A stretch of DNA of 64,000 nt from JACDAN01 sp963802375 (GTDB taxonomy: Bacteria; Actinomycetota; Thermoleophilia; Gaiellales; Gaiellaceae), in assembly GCA_963802375.1 (NCBI GenBank), contig CAWDIJ010000001.1:1-64000 (forward strand), given 5' to 3'. How positions within the stretch are numbered: the first letter of the stretch is position 1; each line of letters opens with the position of its first letter. Below, one piece after another: positions 9,199-17,098 of the stretch. The notes under the pieces are model-generated. The model made no database searches, was not told the DNA's origin, and was given only the letters and a program-made list of their open reading frames with translations. Position numbers and translations under genes: made by a program.

Positions 9199-10005
9199 TC
9201 AGACGGCCGCGGCTTCGAACTGCTTGCGGCAGTGCGCGCTGCAGAAGTAGTACGTGACGCCGTCGCGGACGGCCGTCTCCTTCGCAAGGGCGACGGCAAC
9301 GGTCATGCCGCAAACCGGGTCGATCGCCTCCTCGACGAGCTCGGTCGGAGACGGCCCGCGCGTGTGCCGCCAGGCGACGAGCTCGGCGAGGATCGCAACG
9401 GCGATCTCCTCCTGCGAGGACGGCCCGAGGTCGAGGCCGGCCGGGCTGCGCATCCGCGCGAGCGACTCCTCGTCCACCCCGCGCTCGCGAAGCTCCGCAG
9501 TCAGGGACCCGGCGCGCTTCGCGCTCGCCACGAGCCCCACGTATTCCGCACCTGACGCCAGCGCCGCCTCCAGCGCCTCCTCGTCGCCGCGTCCCATCGA
9601 GGCGATGACGATCGCGTCTGCTCTCTCGATCGTGGACGTGACGTTCCAGCCCATCACGGCGGCCAGCTCGCGCAGCGTCCGGGCGGCCGGCGCGTCACCG
9701 ACGACCGCCAGCAAGAGCGCCGGCCGGTGCGGCTCGATCATCACGTCGACCGCACCTTCCGAGGCGCAGCGGCTCTCGATCCGCTCACGGCGCGGCTCGC
9801 CGTCGGCGAGCGCCAGGAGCGAGAGCCGGACGACTTCGGGCTCGGTGCACGCGCCGCCGACCCAGCCGTGGAGCTCCCCGTCCTCGGTCACGAGCGCCCG
9901 GTCGCCGACGCGCGCCGAGGACGGCCGCTCGACTCCAACCACGGTGGCGAGAACGAACGTCGTTCCCTCCTCCACGAGGCGACCGGCTTCGACGAGGACC
10001 TTCAC
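9199..10005 (-). CDS. XdhC/CoxI-family protein fused to a YHS metal-binding domain
   Basis: This 268-residue protein starts MKVLVEAGRLVEEGTTFVLA and has the XdhC_CoxI signature HGWVGGACTEPEVVRLSL near residues 47-64 and a Rossmann part (YVGLVASAKRAGSLTAELRE). Residues about 225-268 form a YHS domain (DPVCGMTVAVA, then YYFCSAHCRKQFEAAA). YHS domains occur in copper ATPases and heavy-metal proteins and carry Cys ligands. Because the CO dehydrogenase centre contains copper as well as molybdenum, a metal-related role beside Moco sulfuration is a reasonable guess. It is convergent with the other XdhC gene, with five bases between the stops. The family call is firm; the role of the YHS domain is speculation. 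Confidence 0.86.
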   Translation of the reverse strand: MKVLVEAGRLVEEGTTFVLATVVGVERPSSARVGDRALVTEDGELHGWVGGACTEPEVVRLSLLALADGEPRRERIESRCASEGAVDVMIEPHRPALLLAVVGDAPAARTLRELAAVMGWNVTSTIERADAIVIASMGRGDEEALEAALASGAEYVGLVASAKRAGSLTAELRERGVDEESLARMRSPAGLDLGPSSQEEIAVAILAELVAWRHTRGPSPTELVEEAIDPVCGMTVAVALAKETAVRDGVTYYFCSAHCRKQFEAAAV

Positions 10006-10096
10006 TCCGCGAGAGCGCCCTCCACGGAGAAAGCGTAGTCGCCGCGGCCCGCCGGACGCCAGAGCGCCCAGCAGGCCGCACGACCGCGTTCCGCGC

Positions 10097-11137
10097 TCAG
10101 TCGAACGCGTACTCCTCGTACTCGTCGACGTTGTCCTGCGTCACGACCGCGGCTGGAACGACCACCTGGCGGGGCACCTCCGGCGGAACGAGCTCGGAGA
10201 AACCCTCACCGAGGCCGATCAGGCGAGCCATGTTCACCGCGCTCCCGGCCATGTTCGGGTTGTAGAGGAAGGTGGCGCGGTAAAGGCCGCCCTCCTTGAT
10301 CTGCTGCATAGCGTCCTGCGATCCCCCGACGCCGGTGAGGAACATCTCGTCGTCCCGGTTGGCATTGCGAATCGCCTGCACGACGCCCTGCGCCATGTCG
10401 TCGTCGTGCGTGTAGACGGCGTCGATGTCGCTCTGGGCCTGGAGGATGTTCTCCATCACGGTCAGGCCCTTGTCGGGATTGAAGTCACCCGGCTGGGAGG
10501 CGACGATCCTGATGCCGCCGTCCGGGCACTTTTGCCTGAGCGTGTCCGTGAAGCCCTTCGTCCGGTCAGTCGTGACCGAGATGCCGGCCAGGCCCTGGAT
10601 CTCGACGACGTTCCCCTGGCAGTTCAGCTCCTCGGAGATGTAGTTCGCCGCGAGGACGCCGATCTGGTAGTTGTCGCCGAGGATCGTGGCGGTCGCCGCA
10701 TCGGGCGCCGTGAAGAGGCGGTCGACGTTGACGACACGAATGCCGGCGCGCTCGGCTTGCTGAGCGATCGGCGTCAGGGCTGCGCCGTCCTGGGGCAGGA
10801 CGACCAGGACGTCAGGCTTCTGTGAGATCGCCTGCTGGATCTGCTGCGCCTGCGAATCCGCATCCGCAGCCTGGAGCAGCTCGAAGTCCACGTCGTCGTG
10901 CTTGTCCGCGGCCGCCTGGGCATCCTTCGAGATGGCGCCGAGCCAGCCGTGATCGGTCGGCGGGACGCTGGCGATGATCGAGACCCGCTCGCCCGAGCTG
11001 CCGCCCGTCGTGCCGGTCTCGCCGGTCGTCGCCGTCGTCGACGCCGCCTCGTCGTCGTCGTCGCCCATGCAGGCAGTGACACCCATCGCGAGCACCAACC
11101 CTGCCGCGACGGAGATGAACAGTCGCTTTCGCGACAT
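10097..11137 (-). CDS. Sugar ABC transporter substrate-binding lipoprotein
   Basis: A 346-residue type I periplasmic binding protein of the ribose/xylose (RbsB-like) group. The ATG at 11137 has GAGGAGGT upstream. The signal peptide ends in a lipobox (MGVTAC, Cys23), followed by an acidic and Thr/Gly-rich linker typical of actinobacterial lipoproteins. The mature domain has GERVSIIASVPPTDHGWLGA, then a hinge pattern PDVLVVLPQDGAALTPI and ILGDNYQIGVLAANYI. It is the last gene of the import operon, 47 bases after the permease, as is common for a highly expressed binding protein. The substrate is not evident; the isomerase and oxidoreductase in the operon suggest a sugar or cyclitol. Confidence 0.9.
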   Translation of the reverse strand: MSRKRLFISVAAGLVLAMGVTACMGDDDDEAASTTATTGETGTTGGSSGERVSIIASVPPTDHGWLGAISKDAQAAADKHDDVDFELLQAADADSQAQQIQQAISQKPDVLVVLPQDGAALTPIAQQAERAGIRVVNVDRLFTAPDAATATILGDNYQIGVLAANYISEELNCQGNVVEIQGLAGISVTTDRTKGFTDTLRQKCPDGGIRIVASQPGDFNPDKGLTVMENILQAQSDIDAVYTHDDDMAQGVVQAIRNANRDDEMFLTGVGGSQDAMQQIKEGGLYRATFLYNPNMAGSAVNMARLIGLGEGFSELVPPEVPRQVVVPAAVVTQDNVDEYEEYAFD

Positions 11138-11184
11138 TGCATACCTCCTCGTGTGTTGACTGGTCGGCCCGGCCGTGTCGGGCA

Positions 11185-12192
11185 TCAATACCGCGCCTCC
11201 GGGCGCTGCAGCAGGACGGCACCGAGGACGATCAAGCCCTTCGTCACCTGCTGAATCTCGGTCGAGAGGTTGAGCTGGGTCATGAGGCTGAAGATCAGCG
11301 CGAACGTGAGGACGCCGAGGAACGTGCCGACGATCGACGCCCGCCCGCCGGCAAGGCTCGTTCCGCCAATCACCACTGCGCCGATCGCGTCGAGCTCGTA
11401 GAGGTTTCCGCTCACCGGCGAGGCGCTTCCGAGCCGGGCGCAGAGCAGGACCGTGGAGATGCCCGCGAGGAAGCCGGAGAGGACGTAGACGCTGAAGATG
11501 ATCCGCCGGACCGGAACGCCGGCGATCCGGGCGGCCTCCCGATTCCCGCCGACTGCGATCACGTACCGCCCGTAGCGCGTTCGGTTGAGGACGACCCAGC
11601 CGAGAATCGCAACCGCCAGGAAGACGTACACCGAGACGGGAATCCCGAAGATCCGCCCGACGCCGAACCAGAGCAGCGAGAACGGGCGCGGGTCGCCGAA
11701 CGAGCCACCGTTCAGGTCGAGCAGGCTAACCGGCAGCTTGTCGTTCAGCAGCAGCGCCAACCCCCTCGCGATCGAGAACATCGCGAGCGTGGCGATGAAC
11801 GGCACGACCCGCCCGTACGCGACCGCCGTCGCGTTGCACGTGCCGAGGAACGTTGCGAACAGGATCGCCGCAAGGATGAACACGAGGCTGCTGGTGCCGT
11901 CGTCTCCGACCATGATCCCGCCGAAGACGCCGGCTGCAGCGACCATCGAGCCGACCGAGAGGTCGATCCCGGCCGTTGCGATCACGAACGTCATGCCGAT
12001 GGCGAGCACGCCGACCACGCTCGCCTGGGTAAGCATGTTGCGGATGTTGTCCCAGGTCGGGAACGTCTCCGGCTCGAGGATCGCGCCGGCGACGAAGAGG
12101 AGCACGACGACGATCGCGAGGGCGTACTCCTGGAACTCGAGGGCCTTGGCGCGGCCGAGTGCGCCGCGCCAGGTCTGGGCAGTGTCCGTCAT
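11185..12192 (-). CDS. Sugar ABC transporter permease (RbsC-like)
   Basis: A 335-residue inner-membrane permease of the BPD_transp_2 family with about ten hydrophobic segments. Characteristic stretches are GMTFVIATAGIDLSVGSMVA near residues 70-90 and GAVVIGGTSLAGGRASIVGT near residue 270, both typical of ribose/inositol permeases. The ATG at 12192 overlaps the ATPase stop by four bases (ATGA). A longer open frame continues upstream in antisense-like sequence and was rejected. It pairs with the double ATPase and the lipoprotein to form one importer. Confidence 0.91.
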   Translation of the reverse strand: MTDTAQTWRGALGRAKALEFQEYALAIVVVLLFVAGAILEPETFPTWDNIRNMLTQASVVGVLAIGMTFVIATAGIDLSVGSMVAAAGVFGGIMVGDDGTSSLVFILAAILFATFLGTCNATAVAYGRVVPFIATLAMFSIARGLALLLNDKLPVSLLDLNGGSFGDPRPFSLLWFGVGRIFGIPVSVYVFLAVAILGWVVLNRTRYGRYVIAVGGNREAARIAGVPVRRIIFSVYVLSGFLAGISTVLLCARLGSASPVSGNLYELDAIGAVVIGGTSLAGGRASIVGTFLGVLTFALIFSLMTQLNLSTEIQQVTKGLIVLGAVLLQRPEARY

Positions 12193-13703
12193 ACGACCTC
12201 CTCGACGAGATCGGGGGCATCGGTGGGAGCGACCGCGTGGCGGAGCAGCGCTCGCTCGGTTGCGTCCTTTCCGTCGACCTCGGCGACGATCTCGCCTTCG
12301 CGCATCACCAGGACGCGTGTGCAGATGTGCGCGAGCTCCTCGAGCTCCGACGAGACGACCAGCACGCCAAGGCCGGAGCTCGCGAGGTCTCCGATGATCC
12401 GGTAGATCTCGGCCTTCGTCGCGATGTCGACGCCTCTCGTCGGCTCGTCCAGCAGGAGCACGCGGCACTCGTGGAGCAGCCAGCGGGCGAGCACGACCTT
12501 CTGCTGGTTGCCGCCCGAGAGCAGGCGGACGACGCGGTCGGGGTCGTCCGGAACCGTGTTCAGCGCCCTGAGCTGCTTGCGCGCGGTCTCGCGCTCCTTC
12601 CGAACGTCGAGCAGGATGCGGGAGAAGCGGCCGAGGTCGGCGATCGTGACGTTCTTCGCCTCGCTCCAGTCGAGGACGAGCGCCTGCGACTTCCGGTCCT
12701 CCGGCGCGAGCCCGAGGCCGCGACGGATGGCCGCCCGGGGATGGCCCGCTCTCAACGGTTTGCCCTCGAGGATGATCTCGCCTTCGTCCAGCGGGTCGAG
12801 GCCGTAGATCAGCCGGAGAAGCTCGGTCCGGCCGGAGCCGACGAGCCCTCCGAGGCCGACGACCTCGCCGGCCTTGACGTCGAGGCTCACGCCTCGGACG
12901 GCGGGAAGGCGTCGCGCGTTGCGAACCTCGAGCAGGACCTTGTCCGTGCCGATCGGGCGGTCCGGGTAAAGCTGCTCCACCTTCCGCCCGACCATCAGCT
13001 CGACGAGCTGCTCGGTCGGCGTCGTGGCCGGAAGTCCCGTCGCGGCGGTGCGCCCGTCCGCCAGGACGGTCACGCGGTCGCCGATGCGCCGGATCTCGTC
13101 CAGGCGATGCGAGATGTAGACCACGCCGACGCCTTCCGCGGTCAGCCGGCGAACGACGTCGAAAAGTGTGCTGATCTCGCCGTCGTCGAGAATCGCGGAC
13201 GGCTCGTCCATGATCAGCAGCCGCACGTTGCCCGAGAGCGCGCGTGCGATCGAGACGATCTGCTGCGCCGCAGGCCGCAGCTTCCCGACCTTGGCGCGGA
13301 CGGGAATCGACTCGTGTCCCAGCCGGGTGAGCAGCGCCTTGGACTCCCGGTACATCTGGTCCAGGTCGAGCAGAGGCCCGCGGCGAGGCTCGTGGGCGAG
13401 GAAGATGCTCTCGGCGACGCTCAGGTCGGGCACGAGGTCGAGCTCCTGGTAGATCGTCGCGACGCCGCGCTTCAGCGATCCGGCCGGATCACCCTGCGGC
13501 AGCGGCTCGCCGAGGAACAGGATCTCGCCGCTCGTCGGCTCGATCGCGCCGGAGACGCACTTGATGAGCGTGGACTTGCCGGCGCCGTTCGGCCCGAGCA
13601 GGCAATGCACCTCCGCCTCGAGCACGTCGAGATCGACACCCTGGAGAGCCTTCACGCCCGGGAACTCCTTGACGAGTTTGCGGACCTCGAGGACCTTCGT
13701 CAC
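12189..13703 (-). CDS. Sugar ABC transporter double ATPase (RbsA-like)
   Basis: A 504-residue protein with two fused ABC domains. The first has Walker A GPNGAGKST (about residue 40) and Walker B LLIMDEPSAIL, with a weak signature region (RPAAQQIVSIARAL). The second has a degenerate Walker A (GLVGSGRTELLR), signature LSGGNQQKVVLARWL and Walker B VLLLDEPTRGVDI, which is the normal asymmetry of this family. The start is GTG at 13703 (VTKVLEVRKLVKEFPGVKAL), overlapping the preceding isomerase stop by four bases. It energises uptake through the adjacent RbsC-like permease. Confidence 0.92.
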   Translation of the reverse strand: MTKVLEVRKLVKEFPGVKALQGVDLDVLEAEVHCLLGPNGAGKSTLIKCVSGAIEPTSGEILFLGEPLPQGDPAGSLKRGVATIYQELDLVPDLSVAESIFLAHEPRRGPLLDLDQMYRESKALLTRLGHESIPVRAKVGKLRPAAQQIVSIARALSGNVRLLIMDEPSAILDDGEISTLFDVVRRLTAEGVGVVYISHRLDEIRRIGDRVTVLADGRTAATGLPATTPTEQLVELMVGRKVEQLYPDRPIGTDKVLLEVRNARRLPAVRGVSLDVKAGEVVGLGGLVGSGRTELLRLIYGLDPLDEGEIILEGKPLRAGHPRAAIRRGLGLAPEDRKSQALVLDWSEAKNVTIADLGRFSRILLDVRKERETARKQLRALNTVPDDPDRVVRLLSGGNQQKVVLARWLLHECRVLLLDEPTRGVDIATKAEIYRIIGDLASSGLGVLVVSSELEELAHICTRVLVMREGEIVAEVDGKDATERALLRHAVAPTDAPDLVEEVV

Positions 13704-14623
13704 TGGACCACCAGGCCCCGAAGGTTGTTGTGGGCGATCCGCAGACCCGCTTCGACCATTCCCGGCGAGCCGCCCCACACCGGGTCCTCGTGCTCGACCG
13801 AGAGGACGCCGTCGAACCCGCCCTCGTAGAGCGTGTCGACGTACCGGCGGAAGTCGACCTCGCCGAGGCCGGGAATCCGGTACCGCCACCAGCCCATGTC
13901 CCATGGATCTTCCTCGCGCGTCGAGGTACGACCGAAGAAGCCGTAGCGGTTGCGCTGGGCCAGGAAGGTCTCCGCGTCCTTGGCGTGCGCGTGCGCAACG
14001 TTGGCGACGTAGGGCTTGAGCGCCTCGACCGGGTCGATCCCGAGCCAGAGGAGGTGCGACGGGTCGAAGTTCAGGTAGAGCCCCAGCGCGAACATCCACT
14101 CCCACAGCTCGGGCGAGTACGCGAGGTTCCCCGGATAGCCGTCCGGGTGCCAGCCCTCCATCACGCAGTTCTCGATCATCAGGTGCACGCCGCGCTCGCC
14201 GGCGTAGTCGACGAGCGGCGGGAACACGCGCTCGGCCTCGCTCAGGTTCTCCGAGACGCTGCGCCCGGGATCGCGACCGATGAACGTCCCGACCGGAACG
14301 CCGCCCAGCGCGGCGGCTGCGTCGATGCAGGCGCGGAGGTGCGCGTGGTAGGTCTCGCGCTCCGTGGGGTCCGGCGCGAGGTTGTTGTCGTAGTACGCGA
14401 GCCCTGAGAGGACGAGCCCGTTGTCGTCGAGCACCGTGCGGACCCGCTCCTCCTCCGCCTCGTCGAACGCGTCCGCCTTGACGTGGCTCGCCGTGAACGG
14501 CCGGTCGCCGAGGTGGGGCCACGCGGCCAGCTCGAGCGCCTCGTAGCCGGCGGCCGACGCCCACGCGGCGATGTCGGCGAGGTCTCGCTCGGGCATACAC
14601 GAGGTGAGGAATCCGAGCTTCAC
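13700..14623 (-). CDS. Sugar phosphate isomerase/epimerase (AP-endonuclease-2 TIM barrel)
   Basis: A 307-residue xylose-isomerase-like TIM barrel of the IolE/IolI/YcjR type. The GTG start gives VKLGFLTSCMPERDLADIAA. Metal-site stretches are visible: VHLMIENCVMEGWHPDG near residues 165-180, YLNFDPSHLLWLGIDP near 203-218, HAHAKDAE near 231 and GVLSVEHEDPV near 282. These supply the Glu, Asp, His and Glu ligands expected for a divalent metal. It overlaps both neighbours by four bases. Together with the Gfo/Idh/MocA gene it suggests oxidation and isomerisation of an imported sugar or inositol; the exact substrate cannot be read off. Confidence 0.86.
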   Translation of the reverse strand: MKLGFLTSCMPERDLADIAAWASAAGYEALELAAWPHLGDRPFTASHVKADAFDEAEEERVRTVLDDNGLVLSGLAYYDNNLAPDPTERETYHAHLRACIDAAAALGGVPVGTFIGRDPGRSVSENLSEAERVFPPLVDYAGERGVHLMIENCVMEGWHPDGYPGNLAYSPELWEWMFALGLYLNFDPSHLLWLGIDPVEALKPYVANVAHAHAKDAETFLAQRNRYGFFGRTSTREEDPWDMGWWRYRIPGLGEVDFRRYVDTLYEGGFDGVLSVEHEDPVWGGSPGMVEAGLRIAHNNLRGLVVQ

Positions 14624-15774
14624 TGCACCACCGCGGGGGAGACAACGGGCGCCTCGACGTCGACCCAGCGGCCCTCGCGAGCCGAGGTCAGGACTGCGTC
14701 GGTGATCAGCGCGGCGCGCAGGCCGTCGGAGAACGTCGGGGTTCCGTCCGGCAGCTCTCCGTCGCGCACGCCGTCGTAGAAGTCGGCCACGAAGGCGTCG
14801 AAGCAGTCCGCGTATCCCTGCGGGTGGCCGCCCGGGAGGAACGCGAGTCGTGCAGCCGCGGGCGACAGCGTCGCCGGATCGCGCCGGAGGATCGTGAGCG
14901 CCTCGCGGCGCCCGCTCCAGAGCTCCTCCGGATGCTCCTGGTCGAAGGCGATCGCCTCGTCGCTTCCGTCGAGCTCGATCCAGAGCCGGTTCTTGCGGCC
15001 GGCCGAGATCTGGCTCACGACGACCGATCCAAGGGCGCCGTCGTCGGTCTCGAACTGGACGACCGCCGCGTCCTCGGTCGAGACGGGGCGCAGGCCTCCG
15101 CCGTCGCCGCCCGAACCGAACGCCTGCCGGCCCGAGTCGCGGACTCGCTCGGGCACCGCGGTGAGCATCCGCGCCGACAGCCGCGTGATGCGATGGCCGG
15201 AGACGAACTCGGCCAGGTCGCACCAGTGCGAGCCGATGTCGGCGAAGGCGCGGGAGGCGCCTCCGAGCTCCTCGTCCACGCGCCAGTTGGCGTCGTCGGG
15301 GCGAAGCAGCCAGTCCTGCAGATACGTGCCGTGGAGCAGGCGCAACGGACCGGTCTGCCCGCTCGCGACGCGCTCACGGGCCTCGCGGACCGTCGGGTAG
15401 TAGCGGTAGACGAACGGCACCGCCGCCTGCAGTCCCGACTCGGCCGCGGCGTCGACGAGGCGCTGTGCGCCGGCGGCATCCATCGCGAGCGGTTTCTCGC
15501 AGATCACGTGCTTGCCCGCCGCCAGCGCAGCCTCGGCGAGCGACAGGTGGAGGTGGTTCGGCGTGCAGATGTGGACGACGTCGACGCTCTGATCGCGGAG
15601 GAGATCCTCGGCCGTGTCGTACGCCCGACCCGCGCCGAGCTCGGCGGCCGCGGCCGACGCGGACTCCGGAGACGAGGCGGCGACACCCACGAGCTCGATA
15701 CCGGCGAGGCGGAGGGATCGCGCATGGACCCTTCCGATGAACCCTGTGCCTGCGATCGCGGCGTTGAGCGGCAT
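14620..15774 (-). CDS. Gfo/Idh/MocA-family NAD(P)-dependent oxidoreductase
   Basis: A 384-residue oxidoreductase with an N-terminal Rossmann domain (MPLNAAIAGTGFIGRVHARS, dinucleotide motif GTGFIG) and the family signature HVICEKPLAMDAAGAQRLVD near residue 92, whose Lys acts in catalysis in this family. The C-terminal GFO_IDH_MocA_C domain follows. It is the first gene of the sugar operon and lies divergent from the ROK regulator, with two direct repeats between them. Likely substrates are sugars or inositols taken up by the linked ABC transporter. Confidence 0.9.
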   Translation of the reverse strand: MPLNAAIAGTGFIGRVHARSLRLAGIELVGVAASSPESASAAAAELGAGRAYDTAEDLLRDQSVDVVHICTPNHLHLSLAEAALAAGKHVICEKPLAMDAAGAQRLVDAAAESGLQAAVPFVYRYYPTVREARERVASGQTGPLRLLHGTYLQDWLLRPDDANWRVDEELGGASRAFADIGSHWCDLAEFVSGHRITRLSARMLTAVPERVRDSGRQAFGSGGDGGGLRPVSTEDAAVVQFETDDGALGSVVVSQISAGRKNRLWIELDGSDEAIAFDQEHPEELWSGRREALTILRRDPATLSPAAARLAFLPGGHPQGYADCFDAFVADFYDGVRDGELPDGTPTFSDGLRAALITDAVLTSAREGRWVDVEAPVVSPAVVQ

Positions 15775-15792
15775 CGGCCTGGGAACCTAAAC

Positions 15793-15837
15793 CGTACTTC
15801 GTCCATCTGTCAAGCAAAAGGTGGCGTACTTCGTCCA
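15793..15837. promoter_or_regulatory. Pair of 13-bp direct repeats, probable ROK operator
   Basis: CGTACTTCGTCCA occurs at 15793-15805 and again at 15825-15837, a spacing of 32 bases or about three helical turns, in the short gap between the divergent oxidoreductase operon and the ROK regulator. A related TTTACTTTC lies just before the regulator start. Two identical sites on the same face of the helix fit cooperative repressor binding. The match to the ROK protein is by position only. Confidence 0.65.
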
Positions 15838-15860
15838 AGCCGTGCTTTACTTTCAACCGA

Positions 15861-17054
15861 ATGGTGACGAAGCCTTCGCCCGCCGTCTCGTCGCCGACGA
15901 GTGCGGGGGCGCTCTTGCATCTGATCCGTGAAGAGGTCGCGGTGACACGCGCGGACCTGGCCAGGGTGACCGGCCTGGCGCGCTCCACGGTCGCGCAACG
16001 TGTCGACACCCTGCTCGCAACGGGCCTCGTCGTCGATGCGGGCGGCAGCGTCTCGACCGGCGGCCGCCCCCCCGCCGTCCTGACGTTCAACCGCGATGCC
16101 GGCGTCGTCCTGGTCGGCGACCTGGGCGCAACTCATGCCCGGGTGGCGGTCAGCGATCTCGTCGGAGCTCCGCTCGCCGAGCGCGCGGCCGACCTGGACA
16201 TCGCCCTCGGGCCCGAGCCGGCCCTCGCATGGCTGGCCGAGCGGTTCACGGAGCTCCTGGAGGAGGTCGGGCGGTCCGGCGACGACGTGCGAGGGATCGG
16301 CGTCGGCGTGCCGGGCCCCGTCGAGTTCGACAGTGGTCGGCCGGTGAACCCGCCGATCATGCCGGGCTGGGACGACTTTCCCATCCCGGAATGGTTCGCC
16401 GACCGCTACAGCGCGCCCGTGCTGGTCGACAACGACGTCAACATCATGGCCCGCGGCGAACATCGGACGCACTGGCGGGAGACCGAGCACCTGCTCCTCA
16501 TCAAGGTCGGAACGGGGATCGGCTGCGGCATCGTCGCGGACGGGCACATCCATCGCGGCGCGCGGGGAGCCGCCGGCGACATCGGCCACATCCGCGCGAC
16601 GAGCAGCGAGGATGTCGTCTGCCGCTGCGGGAACATCGGTTGCCTGGAAGCGATCGCCGGAGGGCAGGCTCTCGCCGAGCGGCTCGCCGGCCAGGGCGAG
16701 GACGCCGCACGCAGCCGCGACGTCGTCCGGCTCGTCCGTAGCGGCCACGCCGGCGCGATCAGGATGGTGCGTGACGCGGGCCGAACCCTCGGCGAGGTGC
16801 TGGCCGGCACCGTCAACTTCTTCAACCCCGCCGTGATCGTGATCGGCGGCGACATCGCCGAGGCGCACGCACAGCTCCTGGCTGGCGTGCGCGAAGGGAT
16901 CTTCAGCCGCTCGCTTCCCCTGGCGACCCGCGACCTCCGGATCGTCCCGTCACGGCTCGGTGACCGGGCCGGAGTGATCGGCGCGGCGACGATGGTGATC
17001 GAGCACGTGCTCTCGCCCGATGCCGTGGACCGCTCGCTTCGATCCGCCGCCTGA
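15861..17054 (+). CDS. ROK-family transcriptional regulator (NagC/XylR type)
   Basis: A 397-residue ROK protein. Residues about 15-75 form a winged helix-turn-helix (VTRADLARVTGLARSTVAQR), followed by a sugar-kinase-like domain with LVGDLGATHARVAV, GVPGPVEFDSGRPVNPPIMP and the zinc motif CRCGNIGCLEAIAGG. This arrangement is the repressor branch rather than the glucokinase branch. It is divergent from the sugar operon and probably represses it until the substrate binds. The ATG at 15861 is chosen because the HTH follows closely. Confidence 0.92.
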   Translation: MVTKPSPAVSSPTSAGALLHLIREEVAVTRADLARVTGLARSTVAQRVDTLLATGLVVDAGGSVSTGGRPPAVLTFNRDAGVVLVGDLGATHARVAVSDLVGAPLAERAADLDIALGPEPALAWLAERFTELLEEVGRSGDDVRGIGVGVPGPVEFDSGRPVNPPIMPGWDDFPIPEWFADRYSAPVLVDNDVNIMARGEHRTHWRETEHLLLIKVGTGIGCGIVADGHIHRGARGAAGDIGHIRATSSEDVVCRCGNIGCLEAIAGGQALAERLAGQGEDAARSRDVVRLVRSGHAGAIRMVRDAGRTLGEVLAGTVNFFNPAVIVIGGDIAEAHAQLLAGVREGIFSRSLPLATRDLRIVPSRLGDRAGVIGAATMVIEHVLSPDAVDRSLRSAA

Positions 17055-17058
17055 GCGA

Positions 17059-17090
17059 CCGGCCTGCCGAGCCGCAGCCCGGCAGACCGG
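17059..17090. terminator. Bidirectional hairpin between convergent genes
   Basis: CCGGCCTGCCG (17059-17069) pairs with CGGCAGACCGG (17080-17090) with one mismatch. It sits between the stops of the ROK and MMPL genes. There is no T-run, which is usual in GC-rich actinobacteria. Confidence 0.55.
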
Positions 17091-17098
17091 CGCGGTCG

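Noticed and set aside
10097..15774. Sugar operon as a myo-inositol-specific system
   Set aside because: The isomerase and oxidoreductase families fit inositol but also many other sugars; no substrate-specific residue pattern could be established by eye.
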